Positions 1 to 6,964 of a DNA stretch of 64,000 bases are shown here, piece by piece. How positions within the stretch are numbered: the first letter of the stretch is position 1; each line of letters begins with the position of its first letter. Made by a program: the position numbers and the translations under genes. The notes below the pieces were generated by a model that was not told the DNA's origin, ran no database searches, and worked only from the letters and a program-made list of their open reading frames with translations. The DNA comes from Planctomycetota bacterium (GTDB lineage: Bacteria > Planctomycetota > Phycisphaerae > WQYP01): contig JAJZDN010000003.1 in NCBI GenBank assembly GCA_021805985.1, positions 1-64,000 on the forward strand, given 5' to 3'.

Positions 1-1
1 C

Positions 2-1405
2 GACCAGCGCAACCACAACTACGTCAATGAAATCACCCAACAGACCGTCACAGGAAGCAGCCCGGTTGTATTCCAATATGATGGAACCAATGGATCCAGC
101 AATGGCAATCTGACCAACGACGGCACCCTGATTTATTCTTATGATGCGCTCAACCGCCCGATTCAGATCAATCGAGTATCCGATGGCCTCATCATCGCGA
201 CATATCTGTACGACGCCATGGGTCGGCGTGTCAGGAAAACAATCTTCAATGGCGGCTTGACCGGTAATATCCCCAATGGCACAACCGATTACATCTGGCA
301 GGGATGGCAGGTCATGGAAGAGAGAAACCCCTTCGGTGGAACGGGTTCCACGGATACGCCGGTAAGGCAGCACATCTGGGGAACATACATTGATGAACTG
401 ACTCAACTCACAACGTTAGTTCCCCTCGGCCCCCAGAACCTGTCACCTGGAACCTATTACCTCTTACAAGATTTGCTGTATCGTGCCGTGGCGTTGACCA
501 ATTCCACCGGCGGCATCGTGGAAGCGTACGACACGGACGCCTATGGCAATACGATCATTTTCACCGGACCGGGTGCGGATGGTGTCTGGTTTACCAACGA
601 TGACGGGCAATCAGATTATGGCGCGAACGAAATCATCTTCTGCGGGTACCGCTACGATCCGGAAACTGAACTATATTACGTCCGCAATCGCACCTACAGT
701 CCTGTGCTGGGCCGCTGGCTGCAACGCGACCCGATCGGCTACGCCGCTGGCGTGAATTTGTATGAATACGTCGGTGGAAATCCGACGGTGAGCCTCGACC
801 CCGAAGGCGAATGCCCGGCCGGCTATCGGGAATTCTCGGCGGCGGGGATCGCGGCTTGGGAGGCGGCCCACGGTGCCAAGGCGATAAGAGAGTGGATTGA
901 TCCATCCCTCAGGGCACAATATCCCGCATCAGCGTTAAACACTGACCCATTTCTGCAGGGGCTTCCGATTCCGCCAATGTGCCGACCGAGCTGCAAACAA
1001 GTAGGATATTGCGTGAGCATTGGTTCTCCCGAGGCTGTCGGGAAATGGCATATCATCTCCCACGGAAAGTGGCACTATCTTCGTACAACTTACAAAATAA
1101 TAAAAGTTGGTCAAAGTGTGACGGAGGTCCCATCGCAAAACATATGTCAGCGCTCGGTGAAATATTGGAGCCATGTTCAGCGCCGTGGCGACTTTCTGGT
1201 CGAATACGCCTGTACGGGCTATGGCGTCAGTAACTCAGGCGGACTTCGGTCTGGTGTTCCCTATACCGTGGATGTGTATTACGGATCGGTCGACTGGCTA
1301 ACGAGCGGAAAAAGCGGGGGTACCTACGAACAGAGGAAGGCGTTTGACATTAACCCGCTCCTCGGCGGAGGAGGAGGAGGAGGAGGAGGAGGTGCCTGTG
1401 GATGA
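2..1405 (+). CDS. Rhs/YD-repeat polymorphic toxin, 3' part
   Basis: The reading frame is open from the first bases of the window, so this is the C-terminal ~467 residues of a larger Rhs protein whose start lies upstream. YD-type repeats (YDALNRPIQ, YDAMGRRVRK) lead into the conserved Rhs core end (YYVRNRTYSPVLGRWLQRDPIGY, split here as YYVRNRTYSP then GRWLQRDPIGY) and the junction DPEGE. After this comes a ~200-residue variable C-terminus with several Cys, which I do not recognise; in this family that part is the toxin, released from the Rhs shell. It ends in ten glycines encoded by a (GGA)8 tract. The next gene starts inside or just before the stop, as expected for a toxin/immunity pair. The toxin activity is unknown. 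Confidence 0.9.
   Translation, partial: DQRNHNYVNEITQQTVTGSSPVVFQYDGTNGSSNGNLTNDGTLIYSYDALNRPIQINRVSDGLIIATYLYDAMGRRVRKTIFNGGLTGNIPNGTTDYIWQGWQVMEERNPFGGTGSTDTPVRQHIWGTYIDELTQLTTLVPLGPQNLSPGTYYLLQDLLYRAVALTNSTGGIVEAYDTDAYGNTIIFTGPGADGVWFTNDDGQSDYGANEIIFCGYRYDPETELYYVRNRTYSPVLGRWLQRDPIGYAAGVNLYEYVGGNPTVSLDPEGECPAGYREFSAAGIAAWEAAHGAKAIREWIDPSLRAQYPASALNTDPFLQGLPIPPMCRPSCKQVGYCVSIGSPEAVGKWHIISHGKWHYLRTTYKIIKVGQSVTEVPSQNICQRSVKYWSHVQRRGDFLVEYACTGYGVSNSGGLRSGVPYTVDVYYGSVDWLTSGKSGGTYEQRKAFDINPLLGGGGGGGGGGACG
1367..1392 (+). promoter_or_regulatory. (GGA)8 tract: poly-Gly codons and extended Shine-Dalgarno
   Basis: Eight perfect GGA triplets followed by GG. In the rhs frame they encode most of a ten-glycine tail. 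The same bases form a long anti-16S-complementary purine tract that ends five bases before the GTG at 1398, the best start for the downstream membrane protein. Seen directly; the ribosome-binding role is inferred. Confidence 0.6.
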
Positions 1406-2240
1406 GGGTACGCGATCCGCTGGAGCAGTAGCGACAGGCTTGGCGGCTTGGCTTCCCCGCCAACCGCGGAAAGAATTAGGGGCCAGCGCAATTTTCTGCG
1501 CCACTGCAGCCCTATTCGTGGCGGATGCGATGAGCCTATGGGTGATACATTCCAGTCCAAATCAACTGCTAGCTATCCCGCGTTTCTGGATAACATGGTG
1601 GGTGGCAGTATTTCCCTCGCTCGCACTTTTTAATTCGGTCGGACTCTGCGCAGGGGTGTGTCTCTGGGTTGCACCAGAGGCCGCTAGTCTGAGTTTCTGT
1701 GGGCGCGCGGGACCTGTGCTCAGTCGCGCGGCGCCAGCCGCCACCTTGTTCGCGGCGGCCGACGCGGCGCTCACGGGACTCCGCGTGTTTTTCCCGCCGG
1801 TGGCTCTCTGCGGTGGGCCGTTACCGCTATGGGGGACAGTATCCTTCAGGGTGCTCGGAGGGATTAGCGCCCTTCTCGGTGTACCGTTCGCCTGGTGGCT
1901 TTGGCGTACCATACACGCGGTGGTTCACGTTCGCCTGCCCGGTTGGCAGCAGGCAGCGGCGGCGCTCTCATGGCTGTGGCCCGCACAACTCGCTGGCTGG
2001 CTTGTGGTCGGGGCCCTCCAAGCTTTTCCCATGCCTCCCGCAGGGGCTGACTTAAGCTCACCAGCGATCCTGTTCCTCCGGGTATCGGCCGGCGTATCAA
2101 CCCTGCTTCAATTTACGGCCGTGCTGATTGATGTAGTCTCTCTGGCGCTATTGCTGTCGCTTCAAGCACCTTATTGGGCCAGTCGGTGGGGACGCGAAAA
2201 GGCGGCATCCACCCGTTCCACTAGACGGGCGCGGGAATAG
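1398..2240 (+). CDS. Multi-pass membrane protein, candidate immunity to the Rhs toxin
   Basis: A ~280-residue protein that overlaps the rhs stop codon in another frame. I place the start at GTG 1398, five bases after the GGAGG repeats; the frame is open further upstream but would then begin with a run of Glu from the repeat. It has about five or six strongly hydrophobic stretches (for example around FWITWWVAVFPSLALF and the segment ending LLLSLQ) and an Arg-rich tail. No family is recognised. Position directly behind a toxin-bearing Rhs C-terminus is the usual place for the immunity gene, and a membrane immunity would fit a toxin acting on or across the inner membrane. Immunity is inferred from context only. 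Confidence 0.6.
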   Translation: MDEGTRSAGAVATGLAAWLPRQPRKELGASAIFCATAALFVADAMSLWVIHSSPNQLLAIPRFWITWWVAVFPSLALFNSVGLCAGVCLWVAPEAASLSFCGRAGPVLSRAAPAATLFAAADAALTGLRVFFPPVALCGGPLPLWGTVSFRVLGGISALLGVPFAWWLWRTIHAVVHVRLPGWQQAAAALSWLWPAQLAGWLVVGALQAFPMPPAGADLSSPAILFLRVSAGVSTLLQFTAVLIDVVSLALLLSLQAPYWASRWGREKAASTRSTRRARE

Positions 2241-2551
2241 GCCGAGGCGAATCGCCCCTCGAAATGCTGACGAGCGTATTGTGCTTGGCACCCCGCAATT
2301 GAAGCGGTAGAATCTAACTACCAAAACAACGCGAATCTTTTTAGGCAGGTTATGGTTGCACTGAACGAACAATTTCACCACAACGGCACACTGTCGAGGT
2401 TACTGGGGACGGGTTACCGGTTCCCGCGGGACGGGGAATCTGTGGAGGTTTTCAGTGATCATGGACCACGGGCCACGGATCAGAAAACTGGAAGTTCCGA
2501 TGACTTGTTCATTGATCATTGCTCATTGATATTTGAGCGCAGCGCCGGTGC
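2214..2551 (+). repeat. Leader repeat L1 of the rhs cassette array
   Basis: This stretch matches 4208-4556 in order and spacing: a GGGCGCGG-AATA block, CTTGGCAC, GGTAGAAT/TGTAGAAT, AGG(C)GGGTTATGGT with a shared MVALNE reading frame, a CACGGATCA-rich part, and the identical end TTGATATTTGAGCGCAGCG. The match is imperfect, so the copies are old. Its minus strand can also encode a peptide like that of the second copy (shared FVQC, HN, FPRPS). Confidence 0.65.
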
Positions 2552-3077
2552 CAATGACCTCATCTATTGCGGCTACCGATTCGATCCGGAAACAGAATTG
2601 TATTACGTCCGCAACCGCACCTACAGTCCCGTGCTGGGGCGCTGGCTGCAACGCGACCCGATTGGCTACGCGGGCGGAATCAATCTGTATGAGTATGTGG
2701 GTGGCCGGGCGGTGGCGGCGGCGGACCCGGAGGGCACGCTTTGGGGTGTGGTTGCTTACCTGTGCGGCCACTTGGCCGATCAAGCTGCGAAGGCGCTCCA
2801 GGACGCGTTGAAGGCGGCGGGTAAAGCCGCGGATGACCGGAGGAAAATAGGCGCTTGTCCGCCGCCGCATGGGCTGAAACTAATGCGCCTGGAACTGGAA
2901 CAAGCAGCGGAAGTGGCGAAGTCGGCGGAAGATGCGGCAAAAGCCGGCGCCCTTTTCGCAGCGATGGGCGCGCTGGGGTGCCAGGGTGCCCCGGCTTGGC
3001 CCCCGATAATACCGGGCATACCACCGCCGGAATGGTGGCCGGAGGGTGTACCGTTCCCAAGACTCGTACCAGAATAA
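2352..3077 (+). CDS. Orphan Rhs core fragment with C-terminus 2
   Basis: Residues 1-70 or so are translated leader repeat with no family likeness. From about residue 74 the protein is Rhs core (YCGYRFDPETELYY, then GRWLQRDPIGY), almost identical to the first rhs gene, beginning exactly after FERSAG. The C-terminus (~110 residues after ADPEG) is new: Ala-rich helices, a proline-rich end, and no recognised toxin fold. It lacks the Rhs shell needed for delivery, so it is either a silent donor cassette or an independently expressed fragment. The start at 2352 is the first ATG, shared with the sister cassette as MVALNE, and may not be used. A Sel1-repeat gene follows. Confidence 0.7.
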   Translation: MVALNEQFHHNGTLSRLLGTGYRFPRDGESVEVFSDHGPRATDQKTGSSDDLFIDHCSLIFERSAGANDLIYCGYRFDPETELYYVRNRTYSPVLGRWLQRDPIGYAGGINLYEYVGGRAVAAADPEGTLWGVVAYLCGHLADQAAKALQDALKAAGKAADDRRKIGACPPPHGLKLMRLELEQAAEVAKSAEDAAKAGALFAAMGALGCQGAPAWPPIIPGIPPPEWWPEGVPFPRLVPE

Positions 3078-3143
3078 CAGGTCAGTTTTTGCATGCGAAT
3101 CGGCCGTAACGGTAGCGGAGGCTCGCCACCAAGAGGAGCTATT

Positions 3144-4157
3144 ATGGCCAGTGCTGGGGGCCTTTTAAAATGTGTCTTGATGTCCGCACTGCTTGGGATG
3201 GCTGCGGCCTCCTCGCCCACGGGCGCAACGCATCACCCTGCTCGATCTCGCCCGGTGCCGGCACCCCGATACTGTCGCCAGGGTTTTGCCGCATTCCAGC
3301 AGCACGATTATGCGCGGGCAATGGGATTCTGGAGGAAGGCGGCTGCATACGGCAATGCGAAGGCAATGTGCAGCATCGGCTCACTTTACTCAAGGGGATT
3401 GGGGGTTCCGCGGGATTACGGGAAGGCGATGGTTTGGCTGCGGAAAGGCGCGGCGGCGGGCAACGGCGGCGCGATGTATGGCGTTGGCCTGCTCTATGAG
3501 CAGGGGTGGGGTGTCCCACGGAGCTACGGGAGGGCGTTGGCCTGGTACAGGAAGGGCGCAAAAGCGGGCAGCGCCGTTGCGATGTACGGGGTCGGACTAA
3601 TCTACGTGCGGGGCCTGGGCGTGCGGCAGAATTACCCGAATGCTCTGACATGGTTCAGAAGGGCGGCGCTGGCTGGCAACGCCATGGCTATGGCTCAGGT
3701 CGGGAGGATTTACGCCAGTGGCTTAGCGGGCAAGGAGAGCTATGCGCGGGCGTTCTTATGGTTCCGGAAGGCGGTTGCTGCGGGCAGCGCCTACGGGATT
3801 TACGGAATGGGCAAGCTTTATTATGATGGTACCGGGGTCGAAAGGGATTACAAGAGGGCGGCGGCCTGGTGGAGGAAAGGGGCCGATGCCGGTAACCCGT
3901 GGTCGATGTATGCACTCGGTGAGCTTTACGCCTACGGTTTGGGCGTGCCGCAGAGCGGGCGGAAAGCCCGATCATGCTGGCGCAAGGCTGCCGCGGCAGG
4001 TAACCATTATGCTAAGAGAGCCTTGGCAAAGGAGGTGCCCCACCCTTGGCAGTGGCTCCTCGGCTCGCGGATTGCGCTTCCCGTAATGGTAACCGCGCTC
4101 TTGGCCCTCATCATTTTTTTTGCGTCTGTGATAAAAAGGAGAAGGGGCAACCGCTGA
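3144..4157 (+). CDS. Secreted/membrane-anchored Sel1-repeat protein, candidate immunity
   Basis: Start at ATG 3144 with AGAGGAG five bases upstream; an earlier in-frame ATG at 3093 has no such site. The protein has a signal-type N-terminus (KCVLMSALLGMAAASS), then about seven Sel1-like repeats of ~36 residues (pattern A-W/F-x-RKAA-x-GN-x-x-AM-x-x-x-G-x-x-Y-x-x-G-x-GV), and a C-terminal membrane helix (VMVTALLALIIFFASV) followed by KRRRGNR. Sel1 arrays are protein-binding solenoids. Its place right behind an Rhs C-terminus makes immunity plausible, with the solenoid in the periplasm, but this is inference. Confidence 0.85.
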   Translation: MASAGGLLKCVLMSALLGMAAASSPTGATHHPARSRPVPAPRYCRQGFAAFQQHDYARAMGFWRKAAAYGNAKAMCSIGSLYSRGLGVPRDYGKAMVWLRKGAAAGNGGAMYGVGLLYEQGWGVPRSYGRALAWYRKGAKAGSAVAMYGVGLIYVRGLGVRQNYPNALTWFRRAALAGNAMAMAQVGRIYASGLAGKESYARAFLWFRKAVAAGSAYGIYGMGKLYYDGTGVERDYKRAAAWWRKGADAGNPWSMYALGELYAYGLGVPQSGRKARSCWRKAAAAGNHYAKRALAKEVPHPWQWLLGSRIALPVMVTALLALIIFFASVIKRRRGNR

Positions 4158-4207
4158 ACCGCCCCTTCGAGCAACTGTTTGGAATACGAAACACTGACAT
4201 CCACCAA

Positions 4208-4556
4208 TTCAACGGATGGGCGCGGAAATAAGGTGAAGTGAATTGACGCATGATTGTTGGTCGGCGTGGGTTCGCTTGGCACACTCCGGTGGAAGATGTA
4301 GAATTCATGAGGGAGAACAACGTCGGCTTTTTCAGGCGGGTTATGGTCGCATTGAACGAAAAACTTCACCACAAAGACACAACGACACGAAGCAGTGGGC
4401 GTCGGAATGCCGAATTCGGGTGCCATGATAAATCTGTGGGCGCGGCGGCCTCTGTGGTGAACGCCAATCACCAAAGATCAATGATCACGGATCAAAACTT
4501 CGGAATCTCCGCTGGCTTGTTCATTGATCCGTGCTCGTTGATATTTGAGCGCAGCG
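4208..4556 (+). repeat. Leader repeat L2 of the rhs cassette array
   Basis: Second copy of the L1 leader (2214-2551). It again sits between an immunity-type gene and an rhs fragment and ends in the same TTGATATTTGAGCGCAGCG, here joined to a different point of the rhs sequence (GGLTGNIPN rather than AND-LIYCGY). Confidence 0.65.
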
Positions 4557-5029
4557 GCGGCCTTACGGGCAATATCCCCAATGAAACCATCGATTATTTG
4601 TGGCAAGGCTGGCAAACGGTGGAGGAACGCGACCCCTTCGGCGGAACCGGTTCCACGGATACGCCGGTAAGGCAGTACATCTGGGGAACATACATTGATG
4701 AATGTATACAGCTTACCACCTACACCATTCTCGGCTCGCAATTGCCGCCCGCCGGCGCGTATTATCTGTTACAGGATTTGCTGTTCAGAGCGGAGGCCAT
4801 CTTGGCAGCCATATTAGCAGCATATCTTCTACACTTGGCTCGCCAAGCGGCGAAAGAAAAGTGCGAAAATGAAAAGCCAAAATGCAATCCATGCATACCG
4901 CCCGTGGGAACGGTTGGATACCTCTGGCATATTGTACCGCCAGCTAAACCGCACTGGCCGTTCCCGGGGGATCACCTCAATCTATTCGATATGCAACAGA
5001 GCCCGTCGCCAATATGTAAATGTTTCTGA
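4250..5029 (+). CDS. Orphan Rhs fragment with C-terminus 3
   Basis: The first ~100 residues are leader translation (an alternative start, ATG 4343, gives MVALNE as in the sister cassette). Residues ~104-180 match the first rhs gene closely (GLTGNIPN, WQGWQ, DPFGGTGSTDTPVRQ, IWGTYIDE, YYLLQDLLFRA). The match then stops before the core: the whole YYVRNR...RDPIGY block is absent, so this cannot form a normal Rhs plug. The new C-terminus has a hydrophobic Ala/Leu segment, then a Cys/His-rich end (KCNPC, PPVGTVGY, PHWPF, DHLNL, CKCF) resembling ends seen in other Rhs proteins; I cannot name its activity. A small gene follows at 5141. Confidence 0.65.
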   Translation: MIVGRRGFAWHTPVEDVEFMRENNVGFFRRVMVALNEKLHHKDTTTRSSGRRNAEFGCHDKSVGAAASVVNANHQRSMITDQNFGISAGLFIDPCSLIFERSGGLTGNIPNETIDYLWQGWQTVEERDPFGGTGSTDTPVRQYIWGTYIDECIQLTTYTILGSQLPPAGAYYLLQDLLFRAEAILAAILAAYLLHLARQAAKEKCENEKPKCNPCIPPVGTVGYLWHIVPPAKPHWPFPGDHLNLFDMQQSPSPICKCF

Positions 5030-5140
5030 CACAGGGACGGGACGGTAGCGCCTCCGCCGAAGCCAGGGTGGGTTCCGCGAGTTCCGGCTCTGGGCGGAGG
5101 GCCGGCTTAGAAATTGAATAACGCAGATAAGGAGTCTTTC

Positions 5141-5434
5141 ATGGGTGCCGATGCAAAGTTTTATTACCGTGGTGCCGAAATCCAAATTAACGATATAGTA
5201 AGAACGCCCGCTGGCACCGAGGGCGTGGTCGAAAAAATTATTCATCCGGGTTCTGAGGCATCGGCTGCATATTCCTGTCCGGACGGCGGCGTCTTAATTC
5301 GCGATCCGGTTGGGATGGGATATTTTGTTATGGTAATGCCTTACGGAAGCGACTGGGAAGATACTGACTTTATCAGGCGTGAAGCAGTTGCGCCTATTAA
5401 AGGATTTTCGGAAGATTCACAGGCGGATGAGTGA
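5141..5434 (+). CDS. Small acidic protein, candidate immunity to C-terminus 3
   Basis: A 97-residue protein. ATG 5141 has AAGGAG six bases upstream, which favours it over the in-frame ATG at 5114. No signal peptide or membrane helix; the sequence looks like a compact beta fold (FYYRGAEIQINDIVRTPAGTEG, then GVLIRDPVG, FVMVMPYG) with an acidic tail. It resembles KOW/SH3-like small immunity proteins in general character only. The role rests on position behind the Rhs C-terminus. Confidence 0.7.
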   Translation: MGADAKFYYRGAEIQINDIVRTPAGTEGVVEKIIHPGSEASAAYSCPDGGVLIRDPVGMGYFVMVMPYGSDWEDTDFIRREAVAPIKGFSEDSQADE

Positions 5435-5902
5435 TATTGGGAATCGGGCTCAGAGGGCCAGTCGGCAATACCTGGAATCTTGAGTAAAGAAGTAGCTTGC
5501 AACGGGAAACCTCAGATGGGACGGTATGCCACTGGTCGCGGTGCATGATATGTCGCATTGTACAATAAGATTACCAAGAACCACGCATACGCCAACACGA
5601 ATCAACTGTTTGCGGAATCTGGGGGACCCGAAAAATTTGTGGTTCGCTTTCCCACTCCCCTTGGCCGCCCTCCTCCGCTTTCTACGTGGCGGATTCCGTT
5701 GTATCTTCGTGCAGTCGCGGTGAAGCCCGTATTCGCCTATCAGTCGTTGTTCTCTGTTCATCGGGTTCCGCGAGGACGCGTAAGGAAATACATTGATCTT
5801 CACCGTACCGCGCACGGTGTTGAGGTAGGAGCCGAGATACCGAAAAGTTTTGAGAGTGACCGAAGCGGGGCCTAACCATTTTCGTGGACCGGGTGTTCTA
5901 GG
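5435..5902. other. Intergenic stretch, no gene recognised
   Basis: Open frames exist on both strands (for example 5450-5815 minus) but none shows a ribosome site, family likeness or consistent codon use. It may be decayed mobile or rhs-related DNA. Confidence 0.4.
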
Positions 5903-6130
5903 CGTACGACCATTGCTGGCGGCCTCGACGGAATTACCATCTGGGCGTTTGACACACTGGATCGCAAGATCAGTGAAACCTATCAGGATGGATCAATCCG
6001 GGAATTTGTTTATCGCAATCCCGGCCATTACTCGGACAGGCCAGGAGAACGGTTCCTCTTGGGTACTCACATTCCAGTGGGCCGCCCGGATTTATTGCCG
6101 CGCCTTGCAGAATCTGCCGAAAACACTCAT
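5903..6130 (+). pseudogene. Decayed Rhs YD-repeat remnant
   Basis: Read in the frame starting at 5921, the sequence gives WAFDTLDRKISETYQDG then SIREFVYRNPG, a typical YD-repeat pattern (FD-LDR-S-YDGS-FVY). No start, no flanking repeats and no core follow; the frame runs on into the upstream part of the YceI gene. This is best seen as a relic of rhs recombination at the edge of the array. Confidence 0.5.
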
Positions 6131-6208
6131 TTGAATAAGTTTGTTCAATATTCGATAATAGGTTCAGCGGTGCTGTGTAGCGCAGCGCCGATCATGCGGG
6201 GACTTTTT

Positions 6209-6886
6209 ATGCGATCGCCTTATTTTCCAAAGAGTTTACAAATCACTTTGTCCGTTATGGCGCTGATTCTGGGGTTGGGCACTTTTTCCAGCCCACTAAC
6301 GGCAGCCGTTGCCGCAACTGCCATAATCTACCATTCGGCAGCGGGCAGTACGGTAGTGGTACGCGGTCATTCGACCTTGCACAACTGGTCGGTGAGAACT
6401 TCGACCCTTACGGGGAGGATGATCCTAAGCGGGCATTGGCCCATGGTCCCCGGACAGAGTACAACTCTTGACCTGCTGCACGTGGCCATTCCCGTCTCCA
6501 CGCTCAAAGGCAGCGATGGAAGTGGGATGACCCGTACCATCCTGCACGCTCTGCATCACCGGCAACACCCGAACATCACCTTTATTTTAACACATGCGAA
6601 ACTGCAAAATGTGAAGCCAACAAAGTCCGGCACCTATATTTTTCACACCTCGGGATTATTAAAAATTAACGGGATTATGCGAAAGGAATCTTTAACGTTG
6701 CGGATCACTCCACAGCGTAGCGGAAAAGTGACGGTGCAAACGCGGGTAAAGTTGAAGATGCGCGATTTTGCTGTTACGCCGCCCACGACCATGCTGGGTA
6801 TTATTCGTTCCTCCAACGCCATAAAGATCATCGCCAAGTGGCAGTTGACAAAGGCGGCAGGCGGCCGTAAATCGGGTTCCAAATAA
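6209..6886 (+). CDS. YceI-like periplasmic lipocalin-fold protein
   Basis: A ~225-residue exported protein. I choose ATG 6209 (GGGGA seven bases upstream); ATG 6194 is also possible, and the frame stays open further up because of the rhs remnant. The signal segment (LQITLSVMALILGLGTFSSPLTAA) is followed by the YceI pattern: VVVRGHSTLHNW, pairs of alternating beta strands, ITFILT, YIFHTSGLLKINGI, and the C-terminal MRDFAV and IRSSNAI blocks. YceI proteins bind isoprenoid-type lipids in a lipocalin barrel; the ligand here is unknown. Gene context gives no further clue; hisD follows after 78 bases. Confidence 0.8.
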   Translation: MRSPYFPKSLQITLSVMALILGLGTFSSPLTAAVAATAIIYHSAAGSTVVVRGHSTLHNWSVRTSTLTGRMILSGHWPMVPGQSTTLDLLHVAIPVSTLKGSDGSGMTRTILHALHHRQHPNITFILTHAKLQNVKPTKSGTYIFHTSGLLKINGIMRKESLTLRITPQRSGKVTVQTRVKLKMRDFAVTPPTTMLGIIRSSNAIKIIAKWQLTKAAGGRKSGSK

Positions 6887-6925
6887 GTCCGAGAATTCAG
6901 ACCTGCCGATTATTTGAAAAAACGC

Positions 6926-6931
6926 TATAAT
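6926..6931 (+). promoter_or_regulatory. Possible -10 box for hisD-lpxI
   Basis: A perfect TATAAT lies 33 bases before the hisD start. No convincing -35 hexamer sits at the usual distance, so the call is weak. Confidence 0.3.
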
Positions 6932-6964
6932 CAAACTCCTGGCTAAATTGGAGTGTAAAATCTC

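Noticed and set aside
2148-2381. Minus-strand open frame over leader L1, alike in peptide to one over leader L2 (4007-4474).
   Set aside because: Similarity is explained by the repeated leader DNA; no ribosome site, and the frame at 4007-4474 runs antisense into the Sel1 gene. Kept only as a remark in the leader finding.
5450-5815. Minus-strand 121-residue open frame in the gap after the rhs array.
   Set aside because: No start signal, no family likeness, Arg/Ser-rich composition typical of antisense frames in GC-rich DNA.
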